Positions 16,271-21,312 of a stretch of DNA of 21,312 bases are shown in pieces; positions within the stretch are counted from its first letter, which is position 1; every line of letters begins with the position of its first letter. The stretch is taken from the NCBI GenBank assembly GCA_002426795.1, contig DINQ01000016.1:434948-456259 (forward strand), read 5' to 3'. Origin of the DNA: Bacteroidales bacterium UBA5536. GTDB lineage: Bacteria > Bacteroidota > Bacteroidia > Bacteroidales > F082. Position numbers and translations under genes: made by a program. A model generated the notes under the pieces. The model ran no database searches and was not told the origin of the DNA. It worked only from the letters and a program-made list of their open reading frames with translations.

Positions 16271-17521
16271 ATGAAAAAGCTGTATGTATTGATTCTTTTT
16301 TTGCTTGTAAATGCTGTGTACGCTCAGGAAAACAGAACCGATCGGTGGCAGGAAGATTTGGAACATTATCAAGAGGAGTTGCAAAAGCGGCACATCGACC
16401 TGTATAACCAAATTGACCGACAAAGTTTTGAACAAGAGTTGAAACACATTTCATCTACCATTGAAAAACGCACCGACTGGGAAATTGCCATCGGGCTGAT
16501 GCGCTTAACCCGTAAAATAGGGGACGGACATACTTCGGTTTCACTCGCGAATTGGGAAACAAATTATTACCCGATCGAAATAAAAAAGATCAGCAACAAA
16601 TGGCGTGTTGTTAAAGTTTCTGAAGCTTATGCCTCAGTTCTGGGGGCTACAATGACCAAAATTGATGGAAAGCCCATTCAGGAAATTGAAAACGAGCTTT
16701 CAGAAGTTGTTCAATTTGTTGAAAATGAACATTCGAAAGTAGTACGGATTGGCGAATATCTACCTTTGTCCGAATTGCTTTTTTCCTTGAAAATCACCAA
16801 ATCAACAGAAGAAGCGCGATTCCAGTTTACGACTGACGCCGGGAAAAATCCGGACGTAATGATGCAGGCTGTTCCGCCAAATGAGCTGAACAGTCAAAAC
16901 TACCGGGAATTGAATATTGGTGTACCGGGCATCGAAAAGCCTGATAATCCGGACTTTGATTTCCTTTGGTTTACGCAAGTAGAAGGCCTTCCCATCACCT
17001 ACATCAGATTCGACAGCTATCCCACTTTTGAAGAAATGATACCATTTGCTGAGAAGCTGGTGGGTTTTGTCGTGCAAAACCAAAGCCGGCAGGTAATTAT
17101 TGACCTACGCAACAATGGTGGAGGCGATTTGTATATTGGTCTTATTTTGGCCAATGCCCTCAATATGGTGGATGGAATTGACTGGAAAAATGGTGTTTAC
17201 GTGCTTTCAAGTGGCATTACTTTTTCGGCCGGTGCCAGCAATGTGGCACTCTTCCGCGAATTGCTCAATGCGAAAATCGTTGGCACGCCAACCGGCTCAA
17301 ATCCAACAGGCTACCAGGATATGGATGCGTTTAATTTGCCTAATTCCAACTTGCGCATCACCTATTCAAAAAGGTTGTTTCGGATTCAGGAAACAGCAAC
17401 CGAAGGCGTTCAGCCTGATGTTTTGATCGATTATAATTGGGAGAGTTATGCCCATGGAAAAGACAATATTTTAGAGCAAACAGTAAAAAAAATAAAAATT
17501 GGTGAAGCAGTCCCGGATTGA
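16271..17521 (+). CDS. S41-family (tail-specific/CtpA-like) peptidase
   Basis: A 416-aa exported protein with a signal peptide ending VYA-Q. The N-terminal helical domain carries LTRKIGDGHTSV (79-90), typical of the S41 cap. The catalytic core shows IDLRNNGGGD (277-286) and TFSAGASN, where S319 is the likely nucleophile, followed by VGTPTGSNPTG and a C-terminal GVQPDV. The general-base lysine of CtpA-type enzymes is not obvious, which suggests the divergent S41 subgroup seen in Bacteroidota. Its role may be degradation or maturation of envelope or extracellular peptides. It is the third gene of the acetyltransferase-hydrolase-peptidase operon. Confidence 0.85.
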   Translation: MKKLYVLILFLLVNAVYAQENRTDRWQEDLEHYQEELQKRHIDLYNQIDRQSFEQELKHISSTIEKRTDWEIAIGLMRLTRKIGDGHTSVSLANWETNYYPIEIKKISNKWRVVKVSEAYASVLGATMTKIDGKPIQEIENELSEVVQFVENEHSKVVRIGEYLPLSELLFSLKITKSTEEARFQFTTDAGKNPDVMMQAVPPNELNSQNYRELNIGVPGIEKPDNPDFDFLWFTQVEGLPITYIRFDSYPTFEEMIPFAEKLVGFVVQNQSRQVIIDLRNNGGGDLYIGLILANALNMVDGIDWKNGVYVLSSGITFSAGASNVALFRELLNAKIVGTPTGSNPTGYQDMDAFNLPNSNLRITYSKRLFRIQETATEGVQPDVLIDYNWESYAHGKDNILEQTVKKIKIGEAVPD

Positions 17522-17659
17522 CTTTTAGCTGAGCCAAACCTGAAACACAGGTATAAATAAGGAAGCTATGCATGCTTGGCTCAAACCTTAATTATTGAGG
17601 TGTTCAATCATGAAAACTTTGCCTGTGCATGCATCATTTGGCTGCGCGGAAGTGAACAG

Positions 17660-17695
17660 GGCTGACCTGTAAAATCAAAAAATTATTGACAGATG
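17660..17695 (+). repeat. Short direct repeat, copy 1, ending in the SDR start codon
   Basis: GGCTGACCTGTAAAATCAAA followed by AATTATTGACAGATG. It recurs with a few changes at 18643-18676 after the SDR gene. In this copy the final ATG is the real start codon (17693), so the repeat covers the SDR leader. Confidence 0.65.
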
Positions 17696-18556
17696 GAAAA
17701 AGTAGCTATTGCCGGTGCAACCGGATATTTAGGGAAACATATTGTGAAAGAAGCAATTGCACAGGGTTTTGAAACGGTGGCATTGGTAAGAAATTTAGCA
17801 AAATTATCAGAGTTTGAAGGTGATAACCTTTACAAGATCAAGGCTGACGTAACGAAACCGAAGTCACTTAAAGGTAAGCTGAAAGGTGTCGATACGGTCA
17901 TTTCTACCGTTGGAATTACGCGTCAAAAGGATGGGTTAACCTATATGGATGTCGATTATCAGGCGAACCGAAACCTGCTTGACGAAGCGATAAGCTCAGG
18001 TGTAAGAAAATTTATTTTTGTATCTGCTTTCAAGCTTCAGGAATTAAAGCATTTAAAAATTGCAGCGGCAAAAGAGCGTTTTGTTGACGAACTGAAAATG
18101 TCTGGACTGGAATATACCATCATGCGCCCAACGGGATTCTTCTCGGATATGCGCGACTTTCTGGATATGGCTAAACGTGGCAGGGTGTATTTGTTTGGAA
18201 GCGGGAACCTGAAACTAAATCCGATTCATGGCGCTGATTTAGCTAAAGCTTGTCTGAAGGCTATTGCTACATCCGAAAAGGAAATAAATGTGGGAGGTCC
18301 CGAGACATTTACGCATAACGAATTGGCTGCGTTGGCATTAAAAACCATGAACAAGCCTGAGAGCATTGTGCATTTGCCCGATTGGATACGCCGCTTTATC
18401 TTGTGGAGCCTTCGTGCATTTACACCTTTGCGGGTTTACGGTCCCGCTGAATTTTTTCTGACTGCCATGGCTTACAATATGGAAGCACCAAAATATGGCA
18501 GTCATCACTTGAAGGATTTTTATCGTGAAATAGCAAACGCAAATATGGGCCATTGA
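17693..18556 (+). CDS. Atypical SDR-family NAD(P)-binding oxidoreductase
   Basis: A 287-aa Rossmann-fold protein. The nucleotide-binding loop is GATGYLGKH (8-16); VDYQANRNLLDEA and IMRPTGFFSDM follow at places typical of the NmrA/atypical SDR subgroup (similar to vinyl-reductase-like and NDUFA9-like members). The classical YxxxK active site is not apparent, so it could be an oxidoreductase or a non-catalytic NAD(P) sensor. It stands alone: 171 bp after the peptidase and ~295 bp before the methyltransferase, with related short repeats on both sides. Confidence 0.87.
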   Translation: MEKVAIAGATGYLGKHIVKEAIAQGFETVALVRNLAKLSEFEGDNLYKIKADVTKPKSLKGKLKGVDTVISTVGITRQKDGLTYMDVDYQANRNLLDEAISSGVRKFIFVSAFKLQELKHLKIAAAKERFVDELKMSGLEYTIMRPTGFFSDMRDFLDMAKRGRVYLFGSGNLKLNPIHGADLAKACLKAIATSEKEINVGGPETFTHNELAALALKTMNKPESIVHLPDWIRRFILWSLRAFTPLRVYGPAEFFLTAMAYNMEAPKYGSHHLKDFYREIANANMGH

Positions 18557-18581
18557 AATCATCATTATTTACAAATGAAAT
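18554..18581 (+). repeat. Short direct repeat, copy 2, at the SDR stop codon
   Basis: TGAAATCATCATTATTTACA followed by AATGAAAT. 25 of 28 bases match copy 3, which lies exactly 100 bp downstream. The first three bases are the SDR stop codon. The contained ATG opens only a four-codon frame. Confidence 0.65.
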
Positions 18582-18850
18582 ATCCATAAAAATCATATCT
18601 TACCCTCTGTAATGAAAATTCATGGATTACCGAAGGTTTTCGGGACTGACCTATGAAATCAAAATTATTTACAGATGAAATTGGGTGATTGTGCAACAAC
18701 TCATGCAAAAAAACAGCATGCCCGTATTCGAGGAATTTGGTTCGCACACGGGAGGACAAGATGACGTAAATTGTCAGGGGATAAAGAGGTTAAGGAGAGC
18801 AGCAAAAAGAGGCGGTGTGCCTGCATCAGTACACAACAAAACCGAAACAA
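18557..18850. other. Intergenic stretch with possible small ORF
   Basis: Contains most of repeat copies 2 and 3. An open frame from ATG 18703 to 18864 could encode 53 aa (MQKNSMPVFEEF..., arginine/lysine-rich second half) and overlaps the methyltransferase start by 14 bp, but composition and lack of recognisable similarity do not support it as a gene. No promoter box or terminator was identified. Confidence 0.4.
18643..18681 (+). repeat. Short direct repeat, copy 3
   Basis: It shares GACTGACCT and AAATCAAAATTATTTACAGATG with the SDR leader (copy 1), and the TGAAATC...ATGAAAT part with copy 2. The ATG here opens a 25-codon frame with no recognisable product, so it looks like a duplicated leader without its gene. 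Confidence 0.6.
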
Positions 18851-19732
18851 ATGGACAGATTTAAAGAAAATATTGACAATCAGATTGCGACCAACCGGGG
18901 CAGGAATATTTTGCTCGACAGGCCTGCGCTGTTGCAGTTTGCCAGCGAAACAGTCAAAGCCATTTCAGAGATCGACAGACTGGATGTTAACGCCATACAA
19001 TTGCTGATTGACTATGCAGCCGACAAGGCCATCGAAGAGTTTTACCGGGTAAACCAATACTATACCTTTGACCAGCAGGCAAAAGACCAGTTGAAAAACA
19101 TCTACGCCGCTTTGTTCCGGAGCTTTCAGACGCAGCAGGAACCCATCGAAGCCATCGCAAAAAAGCATTACGAAAAGCTGAAAGCCTGGCTACAGGAGAC
19201 CAACCCTTTTGCTGAAAGCATTTATCAAAACGAGGGCGAAACTGTGGAGCCGGTCGCCTGTTCAGAATACAGCGCTGATTTGCAGCTCAGTGTTTTAAGG
19301 ATTGTTCCGGAGCAGCTGATGCAGCCTGTATTGGATGTGGGCTGCGGAAGGCACGCACAGCTGGTTCATTACCTTAGAAATCTCGGTATTGAAGTGCATG
19401 GCTTCGACAGGTATGAGTTTACGAGCCCGAATCTGCATACAGCTGATTGGCTGACCTACGATTATGGATCAGAGAAATGGGGCACGATTGTCAGCAACCT
19501 GGGCTTTTCGAACCATTTCAATCACCACCACCTGCGCGAAGACGGAAACTACATACAATATGGCAAAACCTATATGCAGCTGCTGGCTTCGCTGAAACCG
19601 GGCGGCAGTTTCCATTATGCACCTGATTTGCCCTTCATCGAAAAATACCTGGATGGCAAGCTGTTTGAATTGGTGAAACACGATGTTGAAGCATCGGATT
19701 TTCAGATGAGCATCATCAAAAAGCGTAGATAA
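18851..19732 (+). CDS. Class I SAM-dependent methyltransferase
   Basis: A 293-aa protein. The start at 18851 is preferred over the in-frame ATG at 18815, whose 12 extra residues look non-coding. An all-helical N-terminal domain (~1-150) precedes the Rossmann methyltransferase domain: motif I VLDVGCGRHAQLV (160-172), acidic end of strand 2 at D186 (GFDRYE), motif IV region TIVSNLGFSNHFNHHH (212-227) and LKPGGSFHY (248-256). The substrate is unknown; the histidine-rich loop after motif IV is unusual and may be substrate- or metal-related. No operon partner. Highest local GC in the window, contrasting with the AT-rich region that follows. Confidence 0.83.
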   Translation: MDRFKENIDNQIATNRGRNILLDRPALLQFASETVKAISEIDRLDVNAIQLLIDYAADKAIEEFYRVNQYYTFDQQAKDQLKNIYAALFRSFQTQQEPIEAIAKKHYEKLKAWLQETNPFAESIYQNEGETVEPVACSEYSADLQLSVLRIVPEQLMQPVLDVGCGRHAQLVHYLRNLGIEVHGFDRYEFTSPNLHTADWLTYDYGSEKWGTIVSNLGFSNHFNHHHLREDGNYIQYGKTYMQLLASLKPGGSFHYAPDLPFIEKYLDGKLFELVKHDVEASDFQMSIIKKRR

Positions 19733-19845
19733 GTTATACTGGATTCTTCAGCCGGAATTCATGGCAGTAGGGGAGCAGGAAAAAAAATAGGGCCCTGGAT
19801 AACTAAAGCTTGATTTGCCTGAAAAAATAGTTTATTTTTATGGTG

Positions 19846-19962
19846 CTTATTGCAGGCGCCGGCCTGCTGTGGTGTTATGGAGTGGATAGCACCACAATTG
19901 AGGCTTTATACAAGCAAAGGATAGAGCGGACCCAGGCCCGGAAAATCGGGCCTGGGTTTTTT
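19846..19962 (+). ncRNA. Candidate structured small RNA with intrinsic terminator
   Basis: Three consecutive hairpins: GCAGGC-GCCG-GCCTGC (19852-19867); GTGGTGTTAT / ATAGCACCAC around loop GGAGTGG (19869-19895, ten pairs with one G-U); and the terminator stem at 19931-19956 followed by six Ts. A near-consensus -7 box TATTTTTA sits at 19833-19840, with TTTG at 19814-19817 (spacer shorter than ideal). No ORF ends at the terminator: the methyltransferase stops about 200 bp earlier. Features of tmRNA, SRP RNA or RNase P were not recognised. An alternative is a long 3' UTR of the methyltransferase mRNA. Confidence 0.45.
19931..19962 (+). terminator. Rho-independent terminator
   Basis: CCCAGGCCCG (19931-19940) pairs perfectly with CGGGCCTGGG (19947-19956) around GAAAAT, followed by TTTTTT (19957-19962). 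The T-tract is only on the + side, so it terminates + strand transcription. Confidence 0.92.
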
Positions 19963-19976
19963 GCGATGAAATGATT

Positions 19977-19984
19977 TAGTTTTG
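19977..19984 (+). promoter_or_regulatory. TAnnTTTG box after the terminator
   Basis: TAGTTTTG matches the -7 consensus 15 bp after the terminator. No well-spaced -33 box and no clear gene within 150 bp, so this may be chance in AT-rich DNA or may start a further unannotated transcript. Confidence 0.2.
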
Positions 19985-20140
19985 CGACAAATGGTTGCTT
20001 TACTAGAAACGCGAAATGGTTATTTAAGCAGTAGAGTTTTTCTAAATAAGGGATGATAGCTTGCAAATTTGAAAAATTCCTTAATTTTAGGCTGTTGATC
20101 GACGCCAGCTGGTTTTGAATGTGGGAGTTACGGGCAGACT

Positions 20141-20266
20141 ATGAAAGGAAGAAGACCCTTATCTGACGTGAGGATGTCATGGGATCAGGTTATTTATTTG
20201 GTTAGAAAAAGAGAAAAAATGGAAATTGACTTTACAAATTTAAACGACACGAAGCCAGAGAGATGA
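20141..20266 (+). CDS. Doubtful 41-aa ORF
   Basis: Open frame MKGRRPLSDVRMSW... ending TKPER, highly charged, with no recognised domain. Its stop overlaps the ATG of the next tiny frame by 4 bp. It lies between the small RNA candidate and the AT-rich cassette-like unit. It could be a remnant of a larger gene, a microprotein, or chance. Confidence 0.2.
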   Translation: MKGRRPLSDVRMSWDQVIYLVRKREKMEIDFTNLNDTKPER

Positions 20267-20364
20267 AACGGAAATTAATCGTTGAGATACGTTTACAAAC
20301 GAGAATGAATGGAAATATTATTGATTGTCAAGAATTTGACGGCTTAGGGGTAAAGCAGAAATAA
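20263..20364 (+). CDS. Doubtful 33-aa ORF
   Basis: Open frame MKRKLIVEIRLQTRMNGNII... ending VKQK. It starts in an ATGA overlap with the preceding short frame and stops 28 bp before the left inverted terminus at 20392. No similarity was recognised; a degraded gene or chance ORF is as likely as a real product. Confidence 0.2.
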   Translation: MKRKLIVEIRLQTRMNGNIIDCQEFDGLGVKQK

Positions 20365-20391
20365 GTGCCATATGGGTGCGTTTAGCGGCTA

Positions 20392-20405
20392 GTTAGCACG
20401 CATAC
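20392..20405. repeat. Left inverted terminus of cassette-like unit
   Basis: GTTAGCACGCATAC. Its first nine bases are the exact reverse complement of CGTGCTAAC at 20977-20985, and TAC/GTA also match after a 2-3 base offset. It is preceded by a small palindrome TAGCGGCTA (20383-20391). Confidence 0.6.
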
Positions 20406-20438
20406 TAACAAAAACTCAAATCCTGATAATAAAAAAAA

Positions 20439-20960
20439 ATGGATATACAATTCTGGATAGATAATGCAGACTCCCTATTTCACCAAATTTTTATGATTGT
20501 AATGGGAGGATTATTAGGAATTGCATATTTGTTTGGAACCACTTACAATGTGATAAATATTTTTGTATACTATGTATTAATTCCTTCATCATGGATTTAT
20601 TTAATAAGTAGAAAGACTAATTATAAATTAAATTTTATATCATTAGGACTACTACTTACATTTATATTTCTTCCTAACATCAGAAAAAGCTGTGACTATT
20701 TCTTTCAAAAAAGTGTAGACTTTTTAAATTGGACAGCTGATATATTTGGATCGAACTACATTGATATGTCCGTATATATTTGTGTGATAGTTGCTGGAAT
20801 TATATATCTAATTCTGATACCATGGACACTGCCCAAAAATATTACAAAAATAATTCTGATTATTACCGCAGTAGTTTTCGGGCTGTATATGATTTTTATC
20901 TACCCAAATTTTAAAGACCTTCTACTAAAAGGACTACAAAAAATGAATATTAAATATTAA
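20439..20960 (+). CDS. Orphan five-helix membrane protein
   Basis: A 173-aa protein not assigned to any family. Hydrophobic segments at about 16-36, 38-56, 64-80, 109-129 and 135-156 suggest five membrane helices, with a short basic C-terminus (KGLQKMNIKY). No catalytic motif or signal-peptide cleavage site is evident. Base composition is far more AT-rich than the rest of the window (for example 10 G/C in 60 bases at 20581-20640, against 29 in 60 at 19141-19200), consistent with recent transfer. An A-run immediately precedes the ATG. The gene fills the space between the inverted termini at 20392 and 20985, as a cassette passenger would. Confidence 0.75.
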   Translation: MDIQFWIDNADSLFHQIFMIVMGGLLGIAYLFGTTYNVINIFVYYVLIPSSWIYLISRKTNYKLNFISLGLLLTFIFLPNIRKSCDYFFQKSVDFLNWTADIFGSNYIDMSVYICVIVAGIIYLILIPWTLPKNITKIILIITAVVFGLYMIFIYPNFKDLLLKGLQKMNIKY

Positions 20961-20970
20961 GAATAAAAAA

Positions 20971-20985
20971 GTACGACGTGCTAAC
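20971..20985. repeat. Right inverted terminus of cassette-like unit
   Basis: GTACGACGTGCTAAC, the inverted counterpart of the left terminus at 20392-20405. It starts 10 bp after the orphan gene's stop and ends 3 bp before the left arm of the large palindrome at 20989. Confidence 0.6.
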
Positions 20986-20988
20986 AAT

Positions 20989-21096
20989 GTATAAAAATAA
21001 TAGCCGAGAGTGTAGTATTTTCAAGGGCTTTAGCCCGCTTCAACTTTCGTGTAATTTGACAGGAAAGTGCCTCGCAGTCGGCTACTATTCTTATAC
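20989..21096. repeat. Large imperfect palindrome with bulge and inner hairpins
   Basis: Outer arms GTATAAAAATAATAGCCGA (20989-21007) and TCGGCTACTATTCTTATAC (21078-21096) pair at 17 of 19 positions. Pairing continues as GAG/CTC if GCAG (21074-21077 region) bulges out on the right arm only. Inside are GGGC-TTTA-GCCC (21025-21036) and ACTTTC/GAAAGT (21043-21048, 21063-21068). A one-sided bulge in a long imperfect stem plus a folded tip recalls integron attC architecture, but canonical RYYYAAC and GTTRRRY boxes are not present. No T-tract, so not a simple terminator. Confidence 0.7.
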
Positions 21097-21202
21097 TGAC
21101 CGTAAAGATGATTCAGAAGTAATTTTAAACTATCACCAAAACTAAATGATTGAAAAAATGGAACATCATGAGAAGTTTTTTACATACATAAAAATTTATT
21201 AC

Positions 21203-21312
21203 ATGAAAAACTCAAAACTTATTTTAATATCTATACTTATTGGATTATTTATTGTTTCTTGTAAAAAGGATGAGACAGATAATTCACCTATAAAGCTTAA
21301 TTCGATAAGCTT
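21203..21312 (+). CDS. N-terminus of a lipoprotein, truncated by window end
   Basis: ATG at 21203 gives MKNSKLILISILIGLFIVSC followed by KKDETD: a lipoprotein signal with lipidated Cys20 and a charged motif resembling the Bacteroidota surface-export signal. The frame is open to the end of the window. In-frame upstream ATGs exist but would place about 15 or more residues before the signal, so they are less likely. The mature function cannot be seen. AT-rich like the preceding cassette region. Confidence 0.7.
   Translation, partial: MKNSKLILISILIGLFIVSCKKDETDNSPIKLNSIS

Larger units (their letters stand above)
19733..20438. other. Long stretch without a convincing gene
   Basis: From left to right: an 8-bp palindrome AGGGCCCT near 19792; a structured small RNA candidate (19846-19962); a TAnnTTTG box at 19977; a second copy of the promoter-like element of 740-759 at 20069-20088; two very short overlapping ORFs (20141-20364) of doubtful reality; and the left inverted terminus of a cassette-like unit at 20392. 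Confidence 0.6.

Noticed and set aside
18703..18864. 53-aa frame overlapping the methyltransferase start
   Set aside because: No similarity, random-looking composition, and it lies in repeat-bearing intergenic DNA.
20971..21110. Classical integron attC site
   Set aside because: The imperfect palindrome fits in shape, but neither end matches RYYYAAC or GTTRRRY without at least two mismatches and no integrase is present; reported only as attC-like.
21300..21312. HindIII site (AAGCTT) at the exact window end, considered as vector or cloning junction
   Set aside because: The lipoprotein frame stays open to the end and the hexamer occurs several times elsewhere (for example near 49 and 183), so coincidence is adequate.

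Overview
The window looks like chromosome from a Bacteroidota bacterium, probably a Bacteroidales/Marinilabiliales-type environmental lineage. Several things point there: TAnnTTTG promoter boxes and weak or absent Shine-Dalgarno sequences, lipoprotein signals followed by acidic/lysine export motifs (CDKDD, CKKDE), a TolB-like/TPR/AraC regulator, DUF4386 and small outer-membrane barrels. This is read by eye; nothing was searched against a database. All convincing genes lie on the + strand. No rRNA, tRNA, transposase, integrase or CRISPR array was seen.

Layout. 1-891 is gene-free and repeat-rich: a 132-bp tandem repeat, short perfect palindromes and a good promoter box. 892-2579 is a GNAT acetyltransferase gene overlapping a ribosome-assembly GTPase gene (rsgA type). 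2580-2945 is gene-free and carries two of three copies of a dispersed palindromic repeat. 2946-5466 holds a CNNM/CBS membrane protein and an APC amino-acid permease. 5700-8749 is a translationally coupled pair: a TolB-like/TPR/AraC regulator and an MFS exporter. 8964-17521 is an envelope-centred block: a lipoprotein serine hydrolase, an alpha/beta hydrolase, three small outer-membrane barrel candidates, a DUF4386 membrane protein, and then a tight trio of CatB/Vat-type O-acetyltransferase, secreted serine hydrolase and S41-type peptidase. 17693-19732 has an atypical SDR flanked by short direct repeats and a SAM methyltransferase. 19733-20438 has no convincing gene but contains a run of three hairpins ending in a textbook terminator, which is best explained as a small RNA.

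The last ~900 bp differ from the rest. They are very AT-rich. An orphan five-helix membrane protein gene sits between 9-bp perfect inverted termini (GTTAGCACG ... CGTGCTAAC, about 594 bp), directly followed by a ~108-nt imperfect palindrome with a one-sided bulge and internal hairpins. A truncated lipoprotein gene follows. This resembles a gene-cassette arrangement (ORF plus foldable recombination-site-like element) without canonical integron attC boxes. It is the best candidate here for an undescribed mobile system; the small RNA candidate is second.
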